This document shows positions 13,195-23,122 of a stretch of 64,000 nt of DNA, piece after piece. A model generated the notes under the pieces. That model saw nothing but the letters and a program-made list of their open reading frames with translations. It was not told the origin of the DNA and did not search any database. Every line of letters begins with the position of its first letter. The first letter of the stretch is position 1. The translations under genes and the position numbers were made by a program. This DNA is from Pseudofabraea citricarpa (lineage: Eukaryota > Ascomycota > Leotiomycetes > Helotiales > Dermateaceae). Location: contig JAPWGK010000017.1 in the NCBI GenBank assembly GCA_029641185.1, positions 186,001 to 250,000 of the forward strand. Reading direction: 5' to 3'.

Positions 13195-13473
13195 ATGCCT
13201 CCTCTTGATTCAATGGTTCTCCACCTCACAAATTACACCTACATACCCGAAAACCTCAATTGGGCACTCCCAGTTGATGGCCAGCTTCGCGAGTCGCTGC
13301 AACAACACATTCCCCAGGTCCTGCACGAGGACCTGTTTTATTTCGGTCTGGCTATGATCTGCATAACCCTACTTGTCTGCAATAACATCTGGGGGAGATA
13401 CAAAAGACGGAGACTCCTGTCAGGGGCCAACGATGGCATTCTTTTTGAGGAACTGGAGAAGGGGGAGATTTGA
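13195..13473 (+). CDS. Small single-pass membrane protein, unknown function
   Basis: A single-exon frame of 92 residues from a true ATG in AAG-ATG-C context. I do not recognise a family. Residues 1-46 are polar and include an NYT sequon at 13-15. Residues about 47-64 (LFYFGLAMICITLLVCNN) form one hydrophobic segment. It is followed directly by RYKRRR at 69-73, a positive-inside flank, and a short acidic tail ending FEELEKGEI. This predicts an outside N-terminus and a short cytosolic tail. Neighbours are two further short genes on the other strand. A chance frame cannot be excluded, but the hydrophobic segment plus basic flank favours a real gene. Confidence 0.45.
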   Translation: MPPLDSMVLHLTNYTYIPENLNWALPVDGQLRESLQQHIPQVLHEDLFYFGLAMICITLLVCNNIWGRYKRRRLLSGANDGILFEELEKGEI

Positions 13474-13963
13474 GTTTTGGAATTTGGATCTGACATTGAT
13501 TGGGATATTGGACTTGGACCTTGGACTTGGGTGGTGTGGCAGATCAGCATAATACTGATAAGATCAATATTTGAGACTGGAGTATGTTCGAGAACCTGCT
13601 CAAAAGCTAGAAGCCGGGTATGAAACTCTGGGATATTTGGGCATCTGGCACTGTAATGTTTTGGAGTAGGAGTTCCTAATATGACAAGGAGCCGGGCGTC
13701 TTGGGCTTGGAATATCTGAGCTGAATAGATATTTGTTTACCACAGCTTTAATATAATATTACTGATGTTTTTATATCACGTTTGAATGGGGACTTAACAT
13801 GGTAAATGTGAGTTGGATTTTCTGGTAGAAGCGATACATGTACAGTCTGCTACTACCCTACTGCTACCACCAATAACCAGTCATTCATATACAACATCGA
13901 AGCATAAAATACCAAGTAGAGTTACTATGTATCTGTTTCCAACGAGTAACCTCATAGAACTAG
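13474..13963. other. Intergenic between two convergent small genes
   Basis: No gene seen. Imperfect GGACTTGGACCTTGGACTTGG repeats around 13509-13530 and an AT-rich stretch near 13745-13790. Confidence 0.6.
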
Positions 13964-14349
13964 CTATCTGTAGTCACCATTATACAATGGAATCTGTACA
14001 ACACGGTTAGCATGTTTGGACTTGAATAATACAAATAGACACTCACCAGCAAGGTCTTCCTTTTCCGTTGCCTGTGCAAGAACCATCCCAAACAGGTAAG
14101 GAACGCAGCGATGAAAGCAAGGACGACAAAGACAACAAACTTCCGACTGCCATCAACCTCAACTTGCTCCCGAGGTACCACGCCCCGCCAAATCAGGAAC
14201 ACAGCGATGAAAGCAAGGACGACAAAGACAAGAAATTTCCGACTGCCATCAACCTCAATTTGCTCCCAAGGTACCATGTCCCGCCAAGCCAGAGTTCGTT
14301 TCATAGGAGCATGCAATTGTATATTTATCATCTTGGGAAGAGGCGGCAT
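13964..14349 (-). CDS. Small membrane protein with a duplicated transmembrane unit
   Basis: Two minus-strand exons, 14349-14047 and 13993-13964, joined over a 53-base intron with GTGAGT donor, CTAAC branch site and ACAG acceptor, give 110 residues from a true ATG. I recognise no family. Residues about 27-54 and 59-86 are near-identical units, each with EQxEVDGSRKF followed by VFVVLAFIA, so the protein has two similar hydrophobic helices (about 39-54 and 71-89). The second is followed by HRQRKRK, a strong cytosolic flank. The duplication is 96 bases at the DNA level and keeps frame. The copies differ mainly by C/T and G/A changes. Function unknown. Confidence 0.55.
14108..14299. repeat. 96-base in-frame tandem duplication inside the small membrane gene
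   Basis: Two copies, 14108-14203 and 14204-14299, each encode 32 residues with one membrane helix. Most differences between the copies are transitions. Confidence 0.85.
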
Positions 14350-14829
14350 TGTGTTTTTGATGGTGGAATAATGTGGGGTTCGCTGGGTTGAGGCTGTATG
14401 TTTTGAATTATATTCAGAATGGAATACCTGTTCCTCGTCCTTTAATACCAGAGGTATTGGGCAATTTTGATTTAGACTGGTAGAATGGCAGCTAACAAGC
14501 GAAGCATACTTGGGATTGTAAGGTTATTACACCAACTTTTTTGAATTAGGTCCTTTAGTCATAGCACTAAATTATCTAGAAGTTCAAATGTCTATTTTTG
14601 GGTTTTCATTAACTAAAGGGTTCAGTATGGTCACGTGGAAACAATTACAGCCATGAATCGGAGTGAAGGGAATTTCTTTTGATGATCCCGACAGAGAAGT
14701 ACCATTTACCAACTAAGCAACAACGATAACATCCCTGATGAAGCCACCAATATCATGCCAACCCTATTTCTTTCAATGTGTTGAGAAATGCGAAGCAACC
14801 AAGAGGCTTGGTTAGGTGAAAACTCCCTA
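14350..14829. other. Intergenic between two minus-strand small genes
   Basis: No gene seen. Moderately AT-rich. It should contain the 3' end of the cysteine-rich gene and the promoter of the duplicated membrane gene. Confidence 0.55.
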
Positions 14830-15155
14830 TTAGGGATGGGGTATACAAAATCCCCAAAGACACACTCTACTGCAGCATTCTTGGTCCTGCTGGCAAAGGC
14901 TGAACAAGGCTATCAAAATCCGTAAGTTTGTACTGGCCAAGAATGAACAGTGAGAAGCTCACCTAAACACTCAGGCTCGGTATGACAAGGCTTGCTTGAA
15001 CTGGTCTCTATAAGGCAATCAGAAACTTTCTGAGATAACTACAACTTGGACTTACCATAAACCTCCGAATGGTCTTGAACAAGCACCCTCATAGACGCCG
15101 CCGTGGCTAAGGATCCAGTGTACAAGAGCGACAGGATAAATTTGAAGGCATGCAT
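14830..15155 (-). CDS. Small secreted cysteine-rich protein with knottin-like cysteine spacing
   Basis: Three minus-strand exons, 15155-15056, 15007-14963 and 14909-14830, join in phase to 74 residues. The introns are 48 and 53 bases, with GTAAGT and GTGAGC donors and TAG acceptors. Exon 1 encodes a classic signal peptide: MHAFKF, a hydrophobic core, and a probable cleavage after the ATAAS region near residue 21. The mature part has seven cysteines at 41, 47, 54, 60, 61, 65 and 70. From Cys47 the spacing is C-x6-C-x5-CC-x3-C-x4-C, the inhibitor-cystine-knot pattern; Cys41 is extra. All cysteines lie in exons 2 and 3, and only this splice frame yields them. Such proteins are exported by fungi as effectors, antimicrobial peptides or other disulfide-stabilised peptides; which one is unknown. 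No database match is claimed. Confidence 0.7.
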
Positions 15156-16102
15156 ACTGAATATCACCAGCAAAAGTCGGAAGCTGAGACTTCAAAGAAT
15201 GAAGACTTCAGCGGGTGGTTGGCAGATACTTATCTACAAAGGCTGCTGCTGTATGTGTCGTACAAGCGACAATGCACCAAGCCGCTGTGGAACAGCTTGT
15301 TCAACAACTCGTTCAACCACAATGGCTATCTGCAGAAAGACTAATGCAGCATTGCGAGACACACTGAGCAACGAGCACCTCTGTATTATTGGCCGCCCCT
15401 ATGCGACACGGTCAGCTCGCGGTCTGGAGGATGGCAGCTGTGGCAGGCAATTTGGCCCCCAATGGTCTTCTGGCTGCCCTCGCATGCCTGCATTAAATTG
15501 TGGGGAAGCAAAGTGCCTCAAAAGTCGATGTGCAACAAAATGCGAATGATTGCATGCCTCTGTGGCGGTTTGTTTCATTCCATCTGATCTTGACCTCATT
15601 GACAAAGAGAACAGACGACATGCTGTCTCAGACTGCTGTAGACTTTTCTGCGGACCAGGCCGCGCAATACAGCACAGCAGAATATTGGGTCGCCGGCCAT
15701 GGCCATGGTCCCATACTCTTTGTCCTCGCCCGAATATAAGCAGCGTGAGTCGTGGTGTCGTGAGTCGTGAGGTCGTGAGGCCCAAATGGCAAAACAATAG
15801 TCGTCTGCCAATGCCAATAGTCGGAACATACCACCTACGCTTACATATTACTCGACTCTCCCACGCTTCCCCATGATTTCTATCTCTTACCCCTGAGCAT
15901 CCTGGTGACGCCGTCGATCTCATCCCTGCACCCAGTCAGCAGCGCAGCCTTCACGCCTTCAAGGCTCAAGCTTGAACTCTGAAGGAACGAGGAAGCGTCG
16001 CCAAACATTCCTTGCGCTACCAGGAGGTGTACCTCCTTTCACTCCCAACATCGCCTTTCGTGGTGATTGCAACAGCTGAGCAAGCTGGCCAAGTTCGCCA
16101 TC
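15156..16102. other. Intergenic between divergent cysteine-rich and F-box genes
   Basis: No supported gene. Repeated GTCGTGAG units lie near 15745-15780. The plus-strand frame at 15103-15549 overlaps the spliced minus-strand gene and has unlikely composition. Confidence 0.55.
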
Positions 16103-17934
16103 ATGAAGTGGTTCAAGAGAAAGAAGACCAAGTCCAGGAATGTATTCGAGCAGCACCAGCAAGAGGACTATGCGCCAGCCCCGAGATTAGCCTCTTATCG
16201 AACCCCGCCTGCAGCAGCTGAGTATGTCGCAAAACTCTCTGCGAGCCCCCAATTGCTCGCAAAGATCTTCTCCTTCGTGTGCCCCCATACGCAGGACAAC
16301 TCGTACGAGAGCTGCGAGCAGTCTGCCCTCGAGGATACGTGCATGCTCTGCGATCTTCGCGATCTAGCTCACTGCGCCCAAGTCTCGAAGCTGTGGAGGA
16401 GCATCGCGACGACTGTGCTGTAAGTATATCCTGGGCGGCCGTGTGGGATTGACTGCTGACCCGGACATGTAGCTACCATAGCATCCGAATCGATGTCGTC
16501 CACTACTGCGAGCGCGAGGAGATTCTGGCGGAGAAGCGCAAGCGCAGATCCAAGTTCAACCGCAACGCCGAACCAGAGAATACAGCTCACGCCCGACTCC
16601 AATTGCTCTGCCGAACGCTCCGAAACGATGCATCTGAGTTCGCGAAGCATGTCCAGTTCCTCAAACTCGCATACATGACGCGGGAGACGTCCAAGCCAGA
16701 TCTCGCACGTACCGTTGCGGTTCTGCCAAATCTTCGATATGTTGATCTTCCAGACGGCTTCTTCTCAGGCGATCCGTCTTGCACTGCGTTGAAGCAAGAG
16801 CTGCAAGCGAGCTGCCCTGATATCAGAAAGATGCGCTATGTTGGTGGAGCTGAGAGAAGTCTGGAGTTGTTGATGAAGGGTACAGTTTGGCGCAACCTGG
16901 AAGTCCTTGAACTGTCAAAACTCAATATGGACCCTACCATTCTGCGACAAGTCCTTGGCTCCCTTCCCTACTTGCACGCTCTGAAGATTACAGACATGAA
17001 AAGCTTCCATGATGGCCTCTTCCAGCACAACAATCATCTTCCTCCGTTCCCTCCAGTCGTCGAACTTATCTTCGAGGACACCCCGAACTTGACAGCCGAA
17101 GGCCTCGCCTACTACCTGTCATCCTTTGACGCTCAAAGAACGCTGGAGACGCTTTCCCTTACAAGCACTGGTGTTCATCCCTCAACTCTTCAGAAGATCC
17201 TCGCCAGTGCGCATTCACTTCACCACCTCTCTATCATTGAGACCGTCACTACTTCATTCCCTTCCACATCTGAAGTTGAACCTCTAGCTTCAGGTTCCCT
17301 TCGAACGTTGCACTACGAGATATCATCTTCGGCTTCAGCCAACAACTACTCTAACACTACATCGTCCTATTATGACTACCTTAGGTCTTCATTGATAGGC
17401 AATGGCTTGCCAATGCTTGAGTCTTTGTATGTTCGAGACCCAGAATTCCCAGAGACTTTGATCGATATGGAACCTCCAGCGCCAGCTTTTGCTTCGGACC
17501 CTGACAACTATCAACTTGGGCCTCCAGGATCACCAGGGTTTTCAAATGGTCGACCAATGTCAACTTTCTCGTCAAATAATCCTTTTGCCGCATATGCCCC
17601 TCCACTTCCGCAGCAATCGCTTGGCTTGAGGCAGCCACTCGAGGTCTATAGCAAGGGACTGGACGAGATGACATGGAACTTTTCATCGGTCAAGCCCGCC
17701 TCAGCACCAGGTAGGAGAGGAAGTGCCACAATTCCACGTCCGACCAGCAGTTATGGGCTTACTGAGAGCGCTACTCGTCCTTGGGTCAACAACGCAAGAA
17801 GAAGTCTGATGGTTGCCAATGGCCAAGGTGGATTCTTAGCTGTTCCTGGCGGTGGTGCAGATGGGCCAAGACCAAAGAGCAGCGGAGGAGAGAATAGCAG
17901 CAAGCGCGGAAGTCAATATGATATCTGGCGCTGA
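16103..17934 (+). CDS. F-box protein with leucine-rich repeat-like region
   Basis: Probable substrate receptor of an SCF ubiquitin ligase. Two exons, 16103-16419 and 16473-17934, keep phase and give 592 residues. The start is the first ATG in frame, ATC-ATG-AAG. Residues about 45-105 read as an F-box: SPQLLAKIFSFV, then a Cys/Asp-rich insert, then LRDLAHCAQVSKLWRSIA. Residues about 150-370 contain repeated leucine-rich strands (LPNLRYVDLPDG, NLEVLELSKLNM, LPYLHALKITDM, TLETLSLTSTG), as in LRR-type F-box proteins. The last about 170 residues are disordered, rich in Ser, Pro and Gly. The substrate cannot be read from sequence. F-box identity is likely rather than certain because of the insert. 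Confidence 0.8.
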
Positions 17935-19253
17935 AGGGGAAAAGCTAGGTATTTGTGCTGACTAGATAGGGGGAAATGTGGAATGATGGCGTTATAATTT
18001 GCTTTACGGAGATGGGCTTCTGGCTCGATCTGCTCTTTTCTGGCCTACGAAGATCACGCCTTGGAACAGTTGCTTGTAAATACCCCTTCATAACGACAGG
18101 CATATAGCGAAATGAATACAAAGAAAATTCAAATAGACTGGTGATAAGTGCATTATAGGAACCGATTTCCATCTTGATTGTGTCCTGCGAAATAACAATT
18201 CTGAATGAATTTGTCATTTTCTAGGGTTTGTCCTATCTCTCTATAGGAAGGACCTTTTCTTGAACTCAGAACTACTCGTTGGCTTGTTTCTGATTCTCGT
18301 TGTATTTATTAATATTTCTTTACTTGCTTATCCAAACATGAATACTAATTCCTATGGCAATCCCATACTCTCTATATAAAGATTATGTATGCCGTCTTAA
18401 CCAGGTTTATTGTGACTCTTGCTTAGAGCTCCTTTATTTCTTGCCTGTCCTCTTCCCAACTTCACATTTGAAGCTAAGTCAGTGTGTCTAGCTACAAACG
18501 GACAAAGAGTCCAGAGCCTCGTTACAATAAGGTTACATACACATCCACCAAGGATTCAATCTAACGAATGATTCGATAGATAGTAACCATTAGAGCGCCC
18601 GCCGTCTGTTAACAAAGAACCTCCTTAGCTCCACGCCAGACGCCGACCTATCGAGGCATGACAACGTGCGAAAAAGGACCACAGTTAGTTCCCCTCACTC
18701 TCCCACGATTCTGATTCGTGAGCATGCAAGATCTACATCGTCTCGAGTACGCACAGCGAGTCACGAGTCATGGCCAACAAGGCTCGTCCCTCTTTTCGCC
18801 GCCCCCTGGCCCTATCGCTAAATCCATCGTCTTTTCATATGGTCGGTAAGTCGCTTGATTCGGCGCCTGATTTATCGCCCTTTTTGCTTCGACGTGCAAC
18901 AAAACTTCTTTGTCCCCCGCCCCTTGGGACGTTCGCCCCGAAAAACGAGGGGCAAACAACGTCACATGCTTACGCTTCCGTACATGGAATGGACGCCCCG
19001 CCCCGTTGGTCTCACACAAAAATAGGGCGGGCATGTATCACAGAGAGGAAGGAGAGTTTGCTTTCACGTTCATGTAGAGAGAAAGAGTGGAGAAGATTTG
19101 CTTGGATTGATTGATTGAACACCTACCTACCTTCTTGACATGACAGGTGCTCGCTAAGGCAAGACGACAAAGACAGGAGAAGCAACAAACAAAGAAACAA
19201 GGCACTTTCCTACCTCAGGAAGCAACAGATGGCCCGCATCCATTGAAACGTCT
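17935..19253. other. Intergenic between convergent F-box and zinc-knuckle genes
   Basis: The first 0.3 kb is presumably the F-box 3' region. A 114-residue plus-strand frame from an ATG at 18770 to 19114 is basic and lacks any recognisable motif. It could be a small gene, but I do not call it. Nothing else seen. Confidence 0.5.
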
Positions 19254-20447
19254 CTAAGATTGCGCCGGAAAATTAGGAGGGACCTGGACCGGGAGTTCTC
19301 GGACGTTCGCGGCGCTATGGAGCCACCAGCCTCGATCGGTCGTGTTCATAACGAAATGCCTCTGCTGTGTCTGCGGATTCGTAGCGAACCAAGTCCCATC
19401 CAGCCCGAAGGAGAGATGGATGTTCTCTTGGGTCTCTGGGTTGAAGAGGTGGAATCCGTTGCGGTCCGGGTTGCGCCTGACCTGGAGTTGTTGAGTGAGC
19501 TCGACCTGGGTGTTGCCGTACGTGTCGTGGAAATACACGCGCGTCGAGTTCGGTTGACGTAGGATCTTGTACTGGTCTTTGTTGTATACGCTCCATACAT
19601 ACCAGTCTCCCGCACGATCCTGCTTGACCGGGAGGACGGTGTTGCTGTCTGCGTCCCAGACCTGATAGCCGATGCCGTCGCAACTGTGTTGCAAGTAGGC
19701 TTGCAAGATGCTGAGATTATTGCCGGTTGAATTGGGGTGCCCACGCTGGCCCGGCCCCAATGTTGTCTGGAAGGGGCACTCTTCGATCCGGTGGGCGGCT
19801 TGACAACGAGGGCACCGATTGTTAGCTGGCGAGGTTTTTGCCTCGGCCTCACGCCTCTCTTGGTTCGCTCTCCGGACCGTTTCCAAACCCTGCTCTGTCA
19901 GGTCGTGCACGTAGTTGCAGTTGCTTTCCACATGCCTCTCGCTCCAGCAGTGTCTGCATATTGGCAGCGGGAGAGGTGGCGTGGGCTGGACAAGAAATGT
20001 TTGCAGGCTGCGATCACGGACGTCGTTTATATACTCCTGCGAGTAGTTTCGGTGAGGGCAGTTCTCGTATACATGAGTCGTCAAGGAGCAGTGCGAACAA
20101 CGTTCTTGACCATTGTTCCGTGGTCCTGAAAATGGGCCATTCTTACGCGGTGGATGCTGACCATTACCTTGTTGGATCGTGGGACAGGCTCCGTCGAAGT
20201 GGCCCCATTGATTGCAGTGTCTGCATGCTCTAGTTGGTTGAGCATTACTTCTTCCGTTATTGTTATTGTTGTTGCGGTGGTTATTGTTATGGTTATTGTT
20301 ACCATTGCCGTTATTACCATTGCCATTACCATTACCATTGCCATGGCCGTTGCCGTGGCCGTGACCGTGGTTACCATGACCCTGGTTACCATTGTTTCGA
20401 GGAGGGGGCCCGCCCCCGCCGTTCTTATTTCTAAAGTTTTTACCCAT
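19254..20447 (-). CDS. CCHC zinc-knuckle protein with Asn/Gly/His-rich N-terminus
   Basis: A single-exon minus-strand frame of 397 residues with a true ATG. Residues 10-68 are almost only Gly, Asn and His in GNGNGN and NNHNNN runs. Four zinc knuckles follow: Cys75-Cys78-His83-Cys88, Cys117-Cys120-His125-Cys130, Cys164-Cys167-His172-Cys177 and a shorter Cys212-Cys215-His219-Cys224. CCHC knuckles bind single-stranded RNA or DNA, so a nucleic-acid role is likely. Residues about 245-390 form a compact, Trp/Tyr/Phe-rich region (GYQVWDADSN, DWYVWSVYN, RVYFHDTYG, GWWLHSA) that looks like repeated beta strands and that I do not recognise. Knuckles also occur in retroelement Gag proteins, but no protease, reverse transcriptase or terminal repeats are nearby. 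Confidence 0.75.
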   Translation of the reverse strand: MGKNFRNKNGGGGPPPRNNGNQGHGNHGHGHGNGHGNGNGNGNGNNGNGNNNHNNNHRNNNNNNGRSNAQPTRACRHCNQWGHFDGACPTIQQGNGQHPPRKNGPFSGPRNNGQERCSHCSLTTHVYENCPHRNYSQEYINDVRDRSLQTFLVQPTPPLPLPICRHCWSERHVESNCNYVHDLTEQGLETVRRANQERREAEAKTSPANNRCPRCQAAHRIEECPFQTTLGPGQRGHPNSTGNNLSILQAYLQHSCDGIGYQVWDADSNTVLPVKQDRAGDWYVWSVYNKDQYKILRQPNSTRVYFHDTYGNTQVELTQQLQVRRNPDRNGFHLFNPETQENIHLSFGLDGTWFATNPQTQQRHFVMNTTDRGWWLHSAANVRELPVQVPPNFPAQS

Positions 20448-21668
20448 TTTATACGATTTCTTGTGGGATAAATTTGAGCTAGGTAGGATATTCCAGATAC
20501 CCTGACAAAGACCGATGAAGAATATAAATACTAAAATGCAAAGTTCCTAGGAAAGGGGAAAAAGAGCAGAAACTTTGTTGGGTTGGGTTGTTTGTTATAG
20601 CGAGAGAATGAATGGGGTTTCAACAAACGCAGGACTTCGAGCTGTTACTTATACTCAGGCTCTCTTTATCATCTGTACGTGACACGTGCTGTGCCCTTTT
20701 CTCCTTTCAGCTAATTGGCATTATATTGGGCTGGTTCTGATGTTAATTTTAGCTGCACTTTTGCTTGCTGTCAAAGACTCAGGTTTCACATATCAATCGT
20801 CCATGGCAGTCCTTTATCTATCCATTGCTATTATTTTGCCATGATACCAAGAATAGACTCATCTGATGATGTCATTCTTTCAATAGAGAACTTCTAAATA
20901 TATACAGAAGAGAACAAAGTTGTTCACATAAAGAAGTCATGTTAGCGATGGCGAGAGTCGAGACAGGAGCAAGCGAGGCCTTGAATCCGTCTCTCGCCTA
21001 AAATGGACTTTCGAGTCTTCACCTCCGTATAAGGAACCCATTCTTGCCTCGGATGCTGGGAGAGCATTTAAACACCCGAGACAGCCAAAGAACCAGTCTT
21101 TCCGACCAAGAGTTATATCTGCATAGGTACTTGGATCACAATGGGCTTTAACCTCACTGACAACATCTCAACAATGGATGGCTAACTGTTCTTACCAAAA
21201 GGCTTTCTAAAATCAAGGCTGTTCCTCTCTCTGGCCATAAGTAAGCAAGAATCCTGCTTTATTGACATGAAACTAACACGTCTCGCAGCCCTAAAGATAA
21301 CAAAGATTCTATTTACTCTTTTACGGGCCTTGAAAGACGACAGACAATGTTGAAAGGTGCAATTGTCGTACCCAAGAAAGAGAAAAAGAGTACTGGGGAA
21401 CAAGAGAATTGTGTTTGTTGTTCTTTCCAATGGGAACAATGGGAACAATGGCCCGTATTCATTATAAATGGCGTCCATCAATCCACTCCAGTCTCTCATC
21501 ATCATCATCATCATCTCATCTGATCTTTCCACAACACAACAGCGAAGAGTAAAAAGACGGAAGGAAAATCTTGCAAAGCTGAGCTTTAGATCAACCTCGA
21601 CTTCTTCTCTTCGCACTCGGAAACCAACCAAACCAACCAAGCAAACCAGAATCTCCCCATTGCCAACC
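20448..21668. other. Intergenic between divergent zinc-knuckle and hypothetical genes
   Basis: No supported gene. GACACGTGCTGT near 20681-20692 contains a CACGTG core. A 195-residue minus-strand frame (21182-21769) is antisense to the next gene's leader and contains low-complexity runs, so I leave it out. The last 200 bases are CA-rich, as in a 5' leader. Confidence 0.55.
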
Positions 21669-22553
21669 ATGTCTCCGATGGAGGAACGTAACCGGGCAGA
21701 TTCCGAGACCCTCCCTGCGTGGCTCCTAGCTGCCAGTTCCGAAGGAGGGCCATCGGGATATCCAACCACGGAGAATTACGCTGAGACAGACGAGTCCGTG
21801 GATCGCTTCTATGCCGAGTTGGAGGGTGAGTTGACCAGGTATCTCAATAGTAGTGCGAGTACGCAGGACGGACGTGAGCTTGCACCCCAAGGCTATTATC
21901 AGTCACAGCTCTCAGCAGAATCCGGCTTCGTCGAGAATTGGTTGTGTGAGGTCCCACAACCTGCGGGAGCAGCACAAGCTCTGAGGGGAGAACGGCGATG
22001 GGCGGAACCTGGTCTAGTCCCAGCGCCCCTGCGACTCCGCACCTCGATGCTACCCGGCCCAGAGGACCATGACATCGCTGCTTCCTCGGCCACGCCCTCA
22101 CACTTCTCCTCCCCAGACACAATCACATCGGAATATCTGCGGAACTTCCAGACCCACGCACAGCCGTTCTTGTATCCCGAAGCGCAAGGGCTCTTCCCCA
22201 TCACCAGTGACGGCGAGACCTTCATCAGCCCCTTTGACCGGCCACGGACACACTCGCCTGCGATTAGTATCGAGGCCGAGACACCGGCACGCGGGTATGA
22301 GTCTCAGTCTCTAGAGCAGCAGCAAGAGTATGAGAGATATTTATTCTCCGATTCCAACGCGAATGTCTCCCAGGATTTCCAGTACTCCGTGGACGATATT
22401 ACTCTCGGTCAGTATGATCCTCTTCCCCCCACCAGCACCGATAGCACCAACAAAATCTACAACCACAGCTCCTACATCCAAACCTCTGAGGGTGGCGAGG
22501 CTTTGAGCTGGGAGGATATGCTTGCTCTACTTGAGTCGCCTCGGCAACCTTAG
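21669..22553 (+). CDS. Hypothetical acidic Ser/Pro/Glu-rich protein
   Basis: A single-exon frame of 294 residues. I chose the ATG at 21669 (ACC-ATG-T, a good context) over the in-frame ATG at 21468, because the 200 bases between them read as a CA-rich leader and translate to Ile runs and a basic, Thr-rich stretch. The protein is acidic, rich in Ser, Pro, Glu and Tyr, with no hydrophobic segment and no domain I recognise. Short aromatic-acidic stretches such as DRFYAELEGEL and the terminal LSWEDMLALLES could be activation or docking motifs, but this is speculation. It ends just before a tandem duplication. Confidence 0.6.
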   Translation: MSPMEERNRADSETLPAWLLAASSEGGPSGYPTTENYAETDESVDRFYAELEGELTRYLNSSASTQDGRELAPQGYYQSQLSAESGFVENWLCEVPQPAGAAQALRGERRWAEPGLVPAPLRLRTSMLPGPEDHDIAASSATPSHFSSPDTITSEYLRNFQTHAQPFLYPEAQGLFPITSDGETFISPFDRPRTHSPAISIEAETPARGYESQSLEQQQEYERYLFSDSNANVSQDFQYSVDDITLGQYDPLPPTSTDSTNKIYNHSSYIQTSEGGEALSWEDMLALLESPRQP

Positions 22554-23122
22554 TCCCATCCTCCCGTTTCTCTTCTTCCTATTTCTCTCTCTCTCTTCTT
22601 CCTTCTAGAGTTCGCGTAAGTCCGGAACTTACTATTAAAAAAATCAAAAAAGAAATCAGTACGGATTTTGTTGATTTAGAGGAAGGCGCTCTCAGTTCTA
22701 GGTTAATCCCGTTGCTCTTCTTCCTACTTCTCTCTCTCTCTTTCTTCCTTCTAGAGTTCGCGTAAGTCCGGAACTTACCACCAAAAAACCCCCAAACAAA
22801 ATTGGTACGGGTTCTATTCTTGATTTAGAGGAAGGCGCTCTCAGTTCTAGGTTAAGCATATAGTCAATTTTAAACTTTTAAAACTCAAACTTGGTCAAAT
22901 TTCTTAGGTTCTTGAGATTCTCTCCGTGACATGCTCGATTGTGAAAACCAGTAAAAAAAAAAAGGGTTGGAAAACCAGAAGTGATCTTGGAAATCTGTAT
23001 TAATTGGACAATACCAACAAAGTGAATGGAAAAAAGATGAAAGATGCTTGATTTCTTGACTCACCTTACATCACGCTAGGTGACCCCAATATCGTTGTTC
23101 GGCATATATCTTATAAGGCGGT
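22554..23122. other. Intergenic between convergent genes, holding a tandem duplication
   Basis: Apart from the 146-base duplication, the stretch from 22856 is AT-rich with an A12 run at 22953-22964. No coding region seen. Confidence 0.65.
22568..22855. repeat. Tandem duplication, period about 146-149 bases
   Basis: Two diverged copies, about 22568-22706 and 22714-22855. Each starts in a CT-rich tract, continues with TTCTAGAGTTCGC and ends with GAAGGCGCTCTCAGTTCTAGG. Each copy carries GTAAGTCCGGAACTTAC (22616-22632 and 22762-22778), a near-perfect palindrome. Confidence 0.9.

Noticed and set aside
15103..15549. 148-residue plus-strand frame rich in Cys, Arg and Ser
   Set aside because: It overlaps the signal-peptide exon of the minus-strand cysteine-rich gene, has no motif, and its composition looks like antisense or non-coding DNA.
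18770..19114. 114-residue plus-strand frame with a true ATG
   Set aside because: Basic, no domain, no membrane helix. An inner GTAAGT..AATAG pair is in phase but the product remains featureless.
19254..20447. Retrotransposon Gag origin for the zinc-knuckle gene
   Set aside because: No terminal repeats, protease, integrase or reverse transcriptase in the flanks; kept only as a remote possibility.
21468..21668. N-terminal extension of the hypothetical protein from the ATG at 21468
   Set aside because: The stretch reads as leader sequence (Ile runs, Thr/Lys-rich), and the ATG at 21669 has a better context.
21182..21769. 195-residue minus-strand frame
   Set aside because: Antisense to the leader and start of the 21669 gene; contains Met runs from an ATG-rich repeat and hydrophobic low-complexity stretches.
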